Source: Polyporus tsugae (lineage: Eukaryota; Basidiomycota; Agaricomycetes; Polyporales; Polyporaceae). Taken from it: 64,000 bases of DNA. Shown piece by piece: positions 43,777 through 56,600 of the stretch. The first letter of the stretch is position 1, and every line of letters begins with the position of its first letter. Below the pieces are notes generated by a model. The model saw only the letters and a program-made list of their open reading frames with translations, was not told the origin of the DNA and made no database searches. The DNA is taken from positions 3,100,001-3,164,000 of the forward strand of contig JAHRBS010000007.1 of NCBI GenBank assembly GCA_024305745.1, read 5' to 3'. The translations under genes were made by a program, and so were the position numbers.

Positions 43777-46700
43777 GTTGATCGCGGAGCGGGAACAAAG
43801 TTACATGAGCAGCAGATGAACCTTCGAAGGCGGGAGGCGATGGAGAAAGGAAGCGATACGAACGGCGGTGCTCAAGCTCAAGCCTCAGAGTCAGGGTAAA
43901 AAGCAGAGCGACCTGCCGCCTGTTTAAAAATGCACGTGATCGTGGTTGCTACTATTGTGCTCTGAGTCGTTGCAACGTTCGGGTTGTAGGTTAAACCAAT
44001 TGTACATGCATGTACTATTACTACATGTACAGCTGGGTTAACCACGACCTCAAACCGACTGCTGCTTGCTCGTCTCTTCCCATACCACTGTACTCCTCTG
44101 CTGGGTGCAACGTCACGCGACCGTGCTTCAACTGAAGTGGCTGTGAAGCCACCACACCAAGAGACGACGCTTGTCTCTTCAATACTTCGTCCTGGCTCAT
44201 ATGAAAACAGGACTTTCAGAGCTGCTGAACGACTTTATCTACGAACGTGGGCTTACGTCAACACAGGCTATGCACGGAAGGCCTCAAGAAGTCGGAGAAT
44301 CCTAAATGGCTTGGTGCGCCAACATTTCATCTTCCACGGAAAGTTGTCAGCCTGAAATTCTTTATATTCTAGTCGAACATAACCACGCAGATTATGCTGT
44401 GGTTTTGTGAAACTTTGCCAAGGAAAGGTGGACCTCCATTGAACGTTATCGAATTTCCTGATTATAATGGGCAAGGATGGCGTGTACTACCTCTCCATTC
44501 CATTGCACAGGCCTGTCCTCTTCGCTGACTAGAACCCTTTCATTCAGGCTCGCATCGTATATGCTCAACTCGATTGTCCTTGGAGGTCATTTAGGGACAA
44601 GAGAATCGGCCCACCCTCCGCCTGAACGCTCTTCCAGACCACTATGAGGTTGGAGGCAAAGCCGACTACTAAGCGCTACGGACCGCCTGAGGTCCTCTGC
44701 ATCCGTAGCGTTCTTGGTCTCATTTCCGCTGCAGAACCTAAGGACCAAGGTAGATTGTGTGAGCTTCCATCTTCCAGAACCCGTGGCTGTCCCCGTGCCA
44801 TAGGCGAGCGCGCAATCTAGCACTGACAAAGTTGTTCGCAGAACTAGCCGGCTATACTTCGTGTTCGGCCACCGGGGAACGGTGAACTTACGGCTTGGCC
44901 TCGAGGACGAGTCCCTGCAGACTCCGAGCCTAGTCAACCGCGTGTGTCATTTACGCGTCTTACCACTCGTCGTGGCTCCAATCCCTTGCGCCCGCAGCAG
45001 TCCCGGCGACTCTGCGCAACAATAGGGACGTACGGACCATACAATAACGCCCACTTTCACGGACCTGTATCTGAGCCCAAGCATATCGTGCGCCCCGCCT
45101 CATGCCCCATATCGAGTTCATTTGCTCATCTGGCTTGTCTTGCCCCGCGCCGTTCTACCGCCTAGGACGAGGACGAGGATCACCCTAGCCGCCGCCTCAT
45201 GGTCGACCTCGATCGGGGCTCGTGTGCTATTCGGGGCACACCTTGCCGCATGTGCGAAGGAACAAGACACGAGTGGGTCCTCGAGCTGTTCGGAGTGTTA
45301 CAGGTATGCATGTGTGCGCGCCAGCTGCTGATGGTCCGGACGCGCAGTGTGCTCATACAATAACAACGGGGATTTCATTAGAGCGATTGTCGACACGCGC
45401 GGTGGCCAGAACTGACGAGCCCCTGTCGCCCGAGTCTGCCTCTAGACCATTGTTATCTTAGAGTGCTAGCCACAACAACAAAGTCTGTGGACGTTTTCAT
45501 CTCGCTTGTAAGTAAAGTATGAATTACCCGATCTGCTCCATGCTGTGTCGTTGTGACTCCATTCAGATTCCATCTCGCTGAATCCAAGTGTCCAACACCA
45601 GCGGCTGTCTAAACGTTCAGGGTCCAAGGGTCTGCTCGTCGAAAGTCGTCGAAGCATCCATCCGCAGAATCACGCCGATTGCATCTGGATAAACAGGCGA
45701 CGGGACGCGCATAACTTGCTGGCTCGGATGCCGATGGTAAGTCCCTCAATCTGAGTACATATGAACCTCACTCATAGCCAGACATGTTACGCAAAGCGTC
45801 TTTGTCTTCGGGCCCAGCAGGAGGTAGCGAGTCCTATCACCCGTCTACGTTCTGCGTTTCCACCCTTACAGCCGCTTGCTCCTGGCATAAGCCGGCGTTC
45901 GGCTTCGAAAACGAAGCCTGCCATGCTCTCGGCACCCATCCTGCGCGTTAAACTTATAATAAGATAGAGCGGCCGAAACTAGCGTGCCGTGAGCTCGTCA
46001 GAGGCATGCTCGACAAGACGCGAGATCGAGCAGGACAATAAGAACGCGATCGGGAAAACAGATCGCCTCAGGCATACGGCTGCGCTAATCGCACTACATA
46101 CGGCCAACGTTAACTCCTCATGTGGCTCGCTGTACGCGTGCCGCAGCCATTTTTCCCGAATATTAATCCTGGACATTGGGGGAATCGAAAGCGTTCAAAG
46201 CTCCCCGAACACCGCAGAGCCGCACAGACCTAAGTTCACTATGGTTATATCACGACGACCGTACCTCCCACAGGTCTTGTGCAGGACAATGATGAGTGGA
46301 GCAAAGATAAAATAAGATGGACGACTGCAGTGGTCCAGGCGCATGACAGAGACGTACTGAACCTATGTCTCTTATGACTATATTGCGACGGCCACGTACC
46401 TCGCTATGTTGTGCATGCAGAAAAAGTTAATGATGAGAAGCAAGACACACCACGCTCGGGTTTTTGGTGCGCGATGTCGTCGTGTGACTCTCCATACATT
46501 CCCATTGCTTGACCACACGGTACGAGCGGGCGAAGCACGCTGAGGATAGACAAAAACGAATGTCCGATGTCCGGCTGTCCGTATTGAACACGAGAATAGC
46601 ACTGAATGGCAGCAAGGTAGAGTAAGCAGACTGGCAGACTAGCACACAACCGCATCCTCCTCCTCGTCACCCCCCTTCAACGAGTACCATCCTACAGCTT

Positions 46701-47252
46701 CCAATATATCCGTGTGTTGGCGTAGGCTGCGCGCGCATCGTCTTGAGGCGACCGGGCGTTAGAGCGCCGGGGGGAATGGGCTTGGCGCGGGACTATGGTG
46801 AGGATCGTGATGTAGGTGTCCGGGGGGAAAGGGTGGGGAAGAGACGGACCATGGCGGGTCGGCGGGTCGTACGTGTAAGACGAAGGAGTGTTCGTACAAG
46901 GGAGTGGGCTGGGCGTGTGGATGCACGATATATAACACAATGATGGGTAAGACCTGCAAGCAACGTGTTCAAGTCAGCGGGTGCAGTAAGAGAGGCGCAT
47001 AGACGGGGCGTACTTCTTTGGGGTTTACACTTACAAACATCCGATTGGAATACAATAAAATTATGAGGGGAATGTCGAAAGCGAGTCAATGATAGTGTGG
47101 GGGGCGATTAAACGTGCGATGTCCGGGATTGGGCACGGGCAACTACGATGGGTGGGTGTACGGGGGACAGGGAGCGCGAAGGATTGTAGGTCATGACGGA
47201 GCCAGTCGTAACGAGGCCGGTCGTGAACGAGGAACTGTGGAAAGCCAGAGCC
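43777..47252. other. Gene-poor stretch, about 3.5 kb
   Basis: Between DAD3 and the BTB-like gene I find only short frames without known motifs, splice structure or transposon ends. The inverted repeat listed separately is the only clear structure. It may be decayed repeats or untranslated sequence. Confidence 0.45.
43989..44043. repeat. Imperfect inverted repeat (20-bp arms) upstream of DAD3
   Basis: Arms 43989-44008 and 44024-44043 match at 17 of 20 positions as inverted copies around a 15-nt loop. A perfect 14-bp palindrome GTACATGCATGTAC sits at 44002-44015. The structure starts 213 bp upstream of the DAD3 ATG. It could be a hairpin-forming relic of a small transposon or a dimeric protein-binding site. 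Confidence 0.6.
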
Positions 47253-48518
47253 TTACTTGCTGCTGTTGCGGCGAGCGGCGGAGGGCCCCGCATCCGCGGC
47301 GCGGTGACTGATGATAGGGTCGGACTGCGAGTGTCCTAGCCGTCGTGTCGCGCGCTGCCGTCCGCGGGGCGGGTCCCGGGCACGAGCTCGGGCCTTCGCC
47401 TTGAGAACGAGTATGTCGTCCTCCTCGTCATCCGCCAGGCACATGCGGTCCTCGTCGGGGTCCGCAAGCGTCGACTCATCCTCCGTCATGTACGCACCGT
47501 CCGAGTCGTAGTCGGAATCGTACTCGCAATCGCTGTCACCATCGCTATAGTCACAGTACGTGTGTACACGGCGCCAGTACCGACCGAGGAAGAGCTTGAT
47601 ATCATCTCCCATCTTCAGATACTCGATGTTCCGAGCCAAACCGTCCCAAGTGAGGTCACCGTTCTCGAGGGCCTCCTCCATGAAAGACGTAGACCCGAAG
47701 TAGATGTAGTGGACGACGTGATGGAAGGACGCGGGGTCGGGGACAGGGAGGTGGATGACAGGGTGATTGTATGTGGACGATGGGAGTATGCAGGGGAACC
47801 GAGGTGGGGAAGGGGACGACGGGGGCGACAGACCTGCGAGCGGCGGCGACGTCGGCGCTTCCATTGCGAGGTCGAACGGAGAGGCACCGCCCAAGAGACC
47901 TCGGAAGAGGGCAGAGTGCGCACACAGATAGTCCATGTGCAACTAAATAGGAACGTCAGAGGCAAGGGAGGTGCAGAGAGCTTAGCGACAGACCTTCATG
48001 ATCATCCGTCGCGGACGTATAGACTTCCGGGCAGGGCTTTGGCCCGCGGAAGCGGCGCCGTCCTCAAGCCCGAAAGACTCGGCGCTCATCTCGGCGCTAA
48101 TACCCATGTTCCGGAATGCATCACAAACACCAGTGGATGCTTGTACTTTGTCGGCGGAGGAGTCGTGATCCAAAGACACAACTATGAGACATGAGATGAA
48201 TATGAGGCATGGTTACATTCCGAAGGGACGGAACTGGGACGTACCAATCGTGCAGTCGGACGTCTCCGGCCTGCTCCAGTAGTGAGGTGCGAGGCGTCGG
48301 AGCTGGGCGACGATGTATTCGAGCGGAACGTCGGCGAGAGAAGGAGGCGGGAAGGGGCGGGGGATAAAGGGAACTTGGTACATTGCACGGCGGGGCGGCG
48401 CCAAAGAAGGATAGGGGGAGGGCAAGGCACCAGGATTCCGGGCGAGGGGGGCAGGGCGTGCAGAAGGGGATTGGCTTATAGGTGCGAGGGCGGAGGTTCT
48501 ATTGTCTGCCGGAGACAT
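47253..48518 (-). CDS. BTB/POZ-like protein with acidic C-terminal region
   Basis: A predicted 383-residue protein from exons 48518-48245, 48181-47994 and 47942-47253 with closing phases. The middle resembles the BTB-like families common in agaricomycetes: R-M-I-M-K-L-H-M-D-Y-L-C-A-H-S-A-L-F-R-G-L-L-G-G, then H-L-P-V-P-D-P-A-S-F-H-H-V-V-H-Y-I-Y-F-G and W-D-G-L-A-R-N-I-E-Y-L. A Pro/Ser-rich N-terminus precedes it. An Asp/Glu-rich stretch (C-D-Y-S-D-G-D-S-D-C-E-Y-D-S-D-Y-D-S-D) and an Arg-rich tail follow. BTB domains mediate dimerisation and Cullin-3 binding, but the role of this protein is unknown. The nearest genes (DAD3, kinase) are more than 3 kb away on both sides. Confidence 0.75.
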
Positions 48519-51500
48519 GTTTTCGGGAAAGGTATGTTGTGTAGTGGACAGCGAGGAGGCGCCACCTGATTTAGCAGCCTTGCACCGGGGGGGAGGCGGA
48601 CTAGGAGGATCTCCTAAAATCGCTGGTCAATTGTTTCAACTCGGGGCTTCGCCCAAGGACAGAAATGCAAAATGCAAACGGAAAGTAAACCTTAGAGGAA
48701 AGAACGAAGAGGGGAGTGCCACAAGGAAGGAGCCCGCAGCACCGAGGCGAGAGACGAGCAGAACGATTAGAGGGCGATGGATGATATATGTATCGAGCGT
48801 TCGGTGGCGATCCACGCAACCTCGCAACCCACCCACCGACGACGACAAGACTGGCGGCGACGGACGACGTTCGAAATTCCTTCCAAATCCTGCGCATCTT
48901 CCCGATCTAGCTGCATCCGAGGGCCGTCTTCTTTTGCGCTCCGCCGGAATCTCACCGCTTTGCATCTCCGTCCCCGAGCCCCGTTGCCGCCATCCGCATG
49001 GGCGTCCTCCCAGCGTTGCCTTGTTCCCGGCCTCTTATTGTCTTCGCCTTTCTGTTCGAGAGCCTCGTGTTCTCCGCGTGCTCCCATCCATGATTCATCT
49101 CATGCCTGTCGCCCGTGGACCATCACAATCTGCTGATTCCCAGGCGTCCCAGGACCGCTCCTCAGCCGCTCCTCTTCACCAGAACATGCAGATCAAACGT
49201 TCCACTGTTCCAAACACTCGTCATGCGGGGTTGTCGGTTATTACTAGTATGCTTCACCTTCCGGGGATGTGGTTCGCAGGGGCCGCCGCTTCCGGTACTG
49301 TAGACAGAGAGATCGTCCAAATCGATCTGCCCATCTCCTCCCTCGATCTCCAAGTATTCCTATGACAGATAGCCTCATTTTCGTCAAGTTCATTTCGGCT
49401 CCAAGCCTTCCTCGGTCCCTGCCACCGTCATGAACAGGGACACGGTAAGCAAACCAGCTTGCAACACAAGACGGAGTCCCCTACTACAGTACGGCGTGCG
49501 TAGTAGCGGCCGGTGAGGCTTCCGATCGGACACAATAAGTATGAGCGATCGACATTGACTGAATTGTAACCAAGTATTCCTACAGAACTCGCCAAGTTAT
49601 CGGCCCGCTTGTGACGACGATCACACGCAGGTCCATCGGAAGCTGGGATGCGAGGGCACTAATGCAGGATCCATGCCCTAGATCGTTCAGACTAATGTTC
49701 GCGACTACGTATAAGTAGTCTGGAAGGTTCAGACTTACACTCACGTAAACGGCAACCACTTTGTCGCACGGCGGATTTGTGGTCAGTGGTCACCACGTAT
49801 GTCAAAGATCAATGCCTTCGTGACACTCAATGCGTCCGGTAGACACGCGCTCTCGGCGGACTGATCCGAGCTGCTTAAGCAATGTCGCTTTCTCCCGCAA
49901 TGGGGCTCCGACAGAACAAAGGAACAGTCATACTTGCTCAGATCAGCTGAGCATTGCACAGGGTTCTTCGAGGACAGGGAGAATTAGAAGGCTTCTCAAA
50001 TACCAACAGTCGGACATTGTGCCAATCGCCGTGATATGTCCGAAAGGATAGTTACCGACATCTCTCGCTCAACGTATGCGGTTACGTTGTATGCACACCC
50101 TGCGAAAGAATGAAAGAGACGACGCCGGCAGGTCCTAGGATGCCTAACCTGGATTGCCGGCTATATCAATGATGCACAACTCAACTTGCAAAACTGACTC
50201 GCGCGAGGACAACATTACATATGCCCAGCAACGAAGGTCCGACTCCGGCTTCGTGATTATTATTGTGGCCGGCGAGCTGCTCTGAGTCGTAGGTTGCGTC
50301 ATGTCGACGGCGTCGAAGGAGTCACTGTTCCCCAGGCCCGCTCCCGCGCCTTGGTCGCATAGGCAAAACAATAAGCTCGGTTTTCGCGAGCATCAAAGGA
50401 TGCCGTTATTCAGGGTCGGATGAGCTCTCACATTCACACCGCATCCACTCTGCAGCCACAAAGCGAACCGCAGTGGGCGCCGATGCGCCGCTTTGAACAT
50501 CTCCCGGCGGGCGACAGGGAGGATGAATGGACGGAACTAGCCTTTCGGCGGTGCGGGGGCCTGGGACCCTGGGTGATCACGAACTTCTCAGAAGTTCGAG
50601 CTGCGTGGGGAATGCGGAAAGAGCGGACGCCGGTGGTTCGCATGTCCCGAAAAGGCACGTTTCGCATGCCATGCACATATACGCGACTGCGGGTGTGGTG
50701 GCGTTGTGGTCGAGCGGCTTCCCTATACAGTCTCCATTGTATGGGGCCAGGCATCCAACGGCGTGTTCCCTATTGCGATGTCGGCAGGGTCGATGCAGCT
50801 CGCCGCATGACACCCAGTGAACACGGCGCTCGATGCCTGCCCCCACCGTGCTGGATGACGACAGGAAGACATGTCCCTGCGAACGGCTATCCGTGTACAT
50901 GCGCCGCGTACTGCCCCACACGCGGGTCTGGACAGTCCGCAGACCTGGCGTAAGACGTACACCGCAAAACAGTCCACGTTGCGCCCTTCCCGCGAATCAT
51001 GAGGGCGGGAGTCCCGTTAATTATGAGGGGCAGTACAACGATCCAGATCCACCAAATGACTCTGCGAAACAGACGTAAGACGGGCGCTCACCGGATGATA
51101 GACTCGACAATTCCACGTTGTCCATGGTGCAGGGTTGGGGACTCCGGACTCCGGAGGATGTGCGAGAACAATGCACCGGTTTGCAATTTGTCAGTTCAGT
51201 AGCCGCAACTGCAGCCTGCGGTCACGAGAGTTTCCGATGGGGTTGACCATAATGATGCGCCGAGACGGGGCAAAGGAGGCTCTTGGAAGGGAGCCACCGA
51301 CCACAACCGCAGTGCGCCGCCGCCCAATTTCTCAAGGAGATTGTTATCGGACAGAACTCTAGCAAAGCCGAAGGTGGTTTCATCCTGGGCTGTACAAGTC
51401 AGTGGGTGCCTGGAAACAGGGACGAGGCAACGCGCACCAATTCCAGAATAAGGAGGCTGTCAGCGTGTAAGATACAGAGCGTAGGAGAGACAGAGGCGAA

Positions 51501-51587
51501 AGCGGAATGACTATCGATACATGGATGGTATACCTTACAACAACCGGAAGGAGGCAAGGGGGTGTCTGCTATACCCCGCTTCCCGCC
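48519..51587. other. Gene-poor stretch, about 3.1 kb
   Basis: This lies between the BTB-like start and the kinase stop. Open frames reach 287 codons (48502-49365 plus) and 177 codons (50420-50953 plus), but their composition is irregular and no motif is recognisable. No transposon ends, RNA genes or tandem arrays were seen. Confidence 0.45.
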
Positions 51588-53235
51588 TCAGGCTTCAGCA
51601 CGAACCGTGCTTGCGGTATGACGATCGTTCGCGACCTCATCGACATCCTCGGCAATGCGCCGCCGCTTCCGAGCCCGTTCCGCCTCCGCTCTGAATGCGT
51701 CGTATTCGAGCAGAGGCGGAGGTCGTTTGACCCGGATCTCGGGAAGCCTTTTCTGCTTGGGCATTGGGCGCGTGTGGATTTCTTGAGCGGGGTCCGGGGT
51801 AGGGTCGGGAACGAATGGTGCCTAGGGTAAGATTGTCATGTAAGTTGAAGACTCGCATGTGACGGAACGGGCATGGGGACTCACGGGATCAACCCTCATT
51901 GCGATCCGGTGCCATTTCACGCCGTCGAAGAGGGGACACTTGCGAAGCTCGACGTTGACCAAGGTCCCATCTGCTTGCTTCATTGAGCGTGACCCCAATC
52001 GCTTGTCCAGGTCGTACATGAAGACGTCCTGGAAGAATTGCTGGACTCTGGCGGGCTGTTTCGAGGGGTAGGTAACTTTTTGCGCTTGCGCGCTAGCTAA
52101 GACTTCTGAACGCTCGGCCCCATCGAAGGGCTTATCCCATTGTTAAGGGTTAACGATGACCGCTGAGGAGGGCGGGGAAGAGGAGGACTCACAAGATGGT
52201 TCATGAGCATATCAAAGAATGTCACCGCAGCTGCCCACCAATCCATTGCATACCGCGCAGCGGGCAAGTTGGTGTCGTCGTTGAGCACCTCAGGGCTCTG
52301 GAATGTGGTCGTACCGGATCTTGCCCAGTCGTTGCCTTCGTGCACGTATTGGGCGACTCCGAAGTCGGTGATCATGGCATATCCATCCGCGCCGACGAGC
52401 ACATTGTCGGTCTTGATGTCTCGATGGATGATGCCTTGTGAATGCAAGAACTCGATGCCCAGGATGAGGTTTGAGAAATAGAAGAGTGCATCGTCGAAGG
52501 GAAGACCCTCGGTGCGCTCAACGTGGTCCAGAACCGACCCGGACGGGGCAAGCTCGAGCAGGAGGTACGTATTGCGGGGATCCATGTACGCGTCAAGCAG
52601 CCCTGCGACGAACGGGTTCCAAGGCAACTTGCTCAAGATTCGCCGCTCGGCATGTGTCTTGGAGCGGACCAAAGCGCGGTCCCAGCATGGGTCGTTCTGT
52701 AGATAGGATGAGTGGGGACCATGTGTGGTTGGAAAGGTAGTTATACCCTTTCTGTATCTCGAAATATACGCTTGGAGATGGTTTTCATTGCAAAAAGTGC
52801 CCCTGGTTCTGGTGCCGTTCTGCTTTTCACATGGACGAGGTAGACTTCTGCCCAACCACCGTCACCTAGTATGGGGTCTAGGTGTGAGCGTTGTCGGGGG
52901 GCAGACGTAGAATGCAATCAACATACCTAACATCCTCAAGCACTCCAAATCCTTCAGCTCTACTCTCGAAACTTTGGGTGATTCATGCTCCAAGTTTGCT
53001 GTTAGGGTGGTTGACTCCGCGGGGGAATGGGCGTATGGTGTCTGTACTACGGCTTGGGTTTCTGCATCAAGCTAGACAGCATCTTCTCAGGGTCCCGATA
53101 ACACATAGAATTAGAATAATAGCCCACCGTGACTCTTGAGGAGGATGCAACGGGCGACCACGGTAGCCGTCTGCGAGACACTTGGCTAGTAGATTGGATA
53201 GCAGTCGGTATGAAATGACCGTTCAACCTTGCCAT
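51588..53235 (-). CDS. AGC-like serine/threonine protein kinase
   Basis: Six exons (53235-53128, 53071-52927, 52865-52747, 52696-52193, 52130-51885, 51821-51588) encode 451 residues. Kinase landmarks: glycine loop L-G-D-G-G-W-A-E-V (about 84-92), A-M-K with Lys112, the alpha-C glutamate in H-A-E-R-R-I-L (about 141), H-R-D-I-K-T-D-N (215-222) and D-F-G (235-237). The C-terminal P-L-F-D-G-V-K-W-H-R-I resembles the F-x-x-V-x-W-x-x-I tail of AGC kinases such as PKA and Sch9. The activation segment is unusual: S-G-T-T-T-F-Q-S-P-E replaces the usual G-T-P-E-Y-L-A-P-E. No clear hydrophobic motif closes the protein, which ends in an Arg/Glu-rich tail. The subfamily is not assigned. It is divergent from STT4 across 427 bp. 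Confidence 0.88.
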
Positions 53236-53662
53236 TGCCCTCAATATTGGGTTGTCCGTTCTGAAAATGGAATTTCGGAGTAGCCACTTGGTGTGTGAGA
53301 AAGCGAGGGAAGTGGAAGGCAGGAAGGAGAGGAGTGGCAGAAGATGAGTGAGCAGTGGCGAGTCGCCCGGTCACCGCGGCGTTCGCGACGTGAAGACAAT
53401 GGCCACCGCGATCACGTGCATTCATTTGTGCCGCTCATGCAGAGCGCCAGTGGCCACTGTAACGGTAAGTAATACTAAACACGCCATCCGTCTGTCTCTC
53501 CTGCCAGTCCTGGTGGCGACTTGCTTAATATCCCACCCACATTCCTCTGAATTAACTGCTTGACATATACCCCTAGTACCGACAGTCTGCTCTTCCCTGG
53601 CCTGCCATCCGATTCCCCTGCAACTCCACACGACGTAGTCTCACAACAAGCTCTATTCTATC
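53236..53662. promoter_or_regulatory. Divergent promoter region, kinase and STT4
   Basis: These 427 bp lie between two divergent start codons and must hold both promoters. No canonical TATA or other strong motif was recognised. Confidence 0.45.
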
Positions 53663-56600
53663 ATGGATTGGTACGCGATACATACCGTTTCCCTGAACGT
53701 GATACTTACTACTACCGTCAGTCTTGAGTTTAATATTCGCCAACTCGCCTTGTCAGACCTCGCAGAGAGCGTCGGGCAGGCCAAAGGAGAGGCCGCCATG
53801 GCCGACGACGTCGTGTCGGCCATTGACCTCATTACGTCCAGAGTCGAAACACGGGAGATATCTCGCTGCCTGGACAGGCCAGACGGTCTTCCGGACGGGC
53901 ATCCAATTGGCCATGCTCTAGACGGCGTGTCTCAGGAGGACGGTGAAGCGTTGGCGCAACAGGAGAGGGTGTTTATGGTGTGTAGGCAGGCCGCTGTCAC
54001 TTCATGGTTTCCCCTGACAGTCTGTAGTCAAACTCCCGAGTTCAATGTAACATCGGTTTCGCGGAACTTGCCATCAACATGCCTCACTCACACGTCGACG
54101 ACATCGTCCCTGTCCTCGTCGACATTCTCCGTGATGTCCCGTTCATCGACTTCGACCGATGCCTCTCTTGGGATGGTGCGTTTCCATCTGTGTGTATACT
54201 GGAGCGTCTCCCTTACCCACCTGCTTTAGACTGGGCCATGCCCGACCAATTAGTCTCCACAACAGTGACTGCCCTCCTCAAAATAGCAAGCGCCCACCCC
54301 AAGCACCGGCAAGCAACTTTCGACGCCATGGTGAATCTGGTCAAGGAAACTATCCCCAAATTCAAAACGGAAGATCGTGAGCAGTTTCTATACCACAGGC
54401 ACAATCTCGTCTCATCCGGTTCTAGCCTTGGACGTATTATCTCAATACGCCCCTGCCTTCCACGGGCTGTATAGAGCCATTATCTCCGTCCCATTTGACT
54501 GGTCTCCTGAAGAATGGTGCTCACTTGCCGAACCCCTCAACGAGCTCTTCTATCCTGAATGCATCGAACGCCTGAACCGGCTCTCCGTCGATGCTCTATC
54601 TGGCTCCGGCGACGACATTGAGAAGGCTACCTTCATCCAGACCTTCGTCTCTCGCTACGTCTCGCGCGGGCGCCCGTTTACAGGCTACTTCATTGTTTGC
54701 TGCGTTGTCGAGGCCAAATGGACGATCCTTGCTCAGGCAATGGCTCGCGCATACCCAGCGGACGAGATTGATATTCCACCCGCACCTCAGGAGGCCGCTG
54801 CTGCGAACATCGCCTGGCAGAAGTTATTGAAGTACCACGAACCTGGTAATGGTCTCCAGGAGGAAAGCCAGAAAACGCTGTTACGAAAGACGATGCGGAA
54901 TGTCTTGCAGGCGTTCTCGACGCTACTGTTGCAGATCCAGGAGATGGATGCGGAACCTGCTGACGACAGTTACGCGTGGGAGACCATGTCTGAGAGTCTG
55001 GTATGTAGCTGGTTAGAAATCTTGGTCCGTACACCCGGCTTACTTCTCCAATATCCAGAAACTTGCTGTCGTTTGCTGTGCAGCTTTGGATGAGCTAGAT
55101 CCAGGGCTGTATGATCGTTTGAAGACTCTGCTCAGTGCGGACTCCCCTATCTTAGATAGCATGGTTCAGGAAGCTGCTTTGAAGTCGACCTCAATCCTTG
55201 TACGGAGGTAGACGTCTTATTTCTCCGTAGTTGAAGCCATCGCGCTGAAACACACACAGCTTTCCCGATATCGCTGCTGAGATGGCGAATCACCTCCGAC
55301 GCTTCGTCACCTCGCCGCTCTCGATATTCGAGTTCGAGTTTGCAAACACTACACACACGCCTTCAACCCTGCTCGCCGCAGCCAGATGTCTTGCACTCTG
55401 TATCGAAGTGCGTAAACGTTACTTCCTGGCTACGCTCCTGTGTTAATATTGTGGATGCTACAGCTTGCACCAGGAGATGATCTCATCATGTCGTACATGT
55501 ACTCGCTGCTGAACTATATAGCGGCGACGAGCAAGGATATCTTCGATGCATCAAGCGTCATGGTAATGAACCTCGCGGACGTACCTGATCTCTCCACGTT
55601 GCATTCCGTTGAAACTGGATTAAGAGGCCTGTCAGACGATGAAAAGCGCACAGTCGGCATTAGTACGATCTCGGTCGCCGCACGGCTCGCTCTCGAAAGC
55701 AAGAACGAAGAGGTATATGTCTCGGGTTTGATGTGGACGCATCAATGTATTAACACCATAACAGGTTACTCGGCTGACAGTCTCGATGCTGCTGCAACGG
55801 ATGCGGTCCGCGGAACCAACGGTCGAAGCTGCAATCGCGTACAATCTTGTCGATTTGGCACTCATTGCCCCCCAGAGCTATTTCGTCGACATCATCCGTG
55901 CCTTCTCTTCCATCAACCGGTCAGCGAACCTCGACGACACGCGTTTCTCGAACAATATGGTATGGCAATGTCGGTCTGAATGGCGCAGACGTTGACCAAG
56001 ACGTCATGTAGGTTCTCGCAGCGCAGACAAGGCTGGCGAAGGACTTGCGGGGACGCCCTGAGCTGTATCAGATCTATCTGACAGAGCTACTTACCTTGTT
56101 TGCGGACAAGGGCGTCGCCATCCAGAATGCCGTTATCTCAAACCACCATGCCAAGGTCTGTCAATCCACCATCAGGCTTTGCGCATGCCTCGAAGACGTT
56201 TCTGACACTGACACCCCTACACAGCTAGAGGAGATGTCCGAGCAGCTCGCCTCCCTCCTTCTCCCCATCGACGCGCTGCTCAGCCACGAAGATTTCGAGA
56301 TCGGGCCAGAGGTCTCGTACAACGTCGTCACCCTCTTCCGCAACATGTGGTTTCTCTGTGTCCTCTTCGGCTTCACCACCCCCGTCGAGCACGCGCATAC
56401 GGCGATGGAGTGGCGCCAACCGGCACTCGCGCGCATCGCCGAGAGCACGCCTCCCATCGTCCTTGAGGAGGCGCACGACACGATCATGAGCGACCTTGAG
56501 TACAACACCGTCATCCGGCAGGAATATGTTGAGACCGTCATCAACAGGCCCCGTGGACTACTCACAAGGCACATTCCGCTTCGCGCGAGCGAGGTGCGAT

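Noticed and set aside
48502..49365. A 287-codon plus-strand open frame
   Set aside because: It starts inside the first exon of the BTB-like gene, has irregular composition and no recognisable motif or neighbouring exons.
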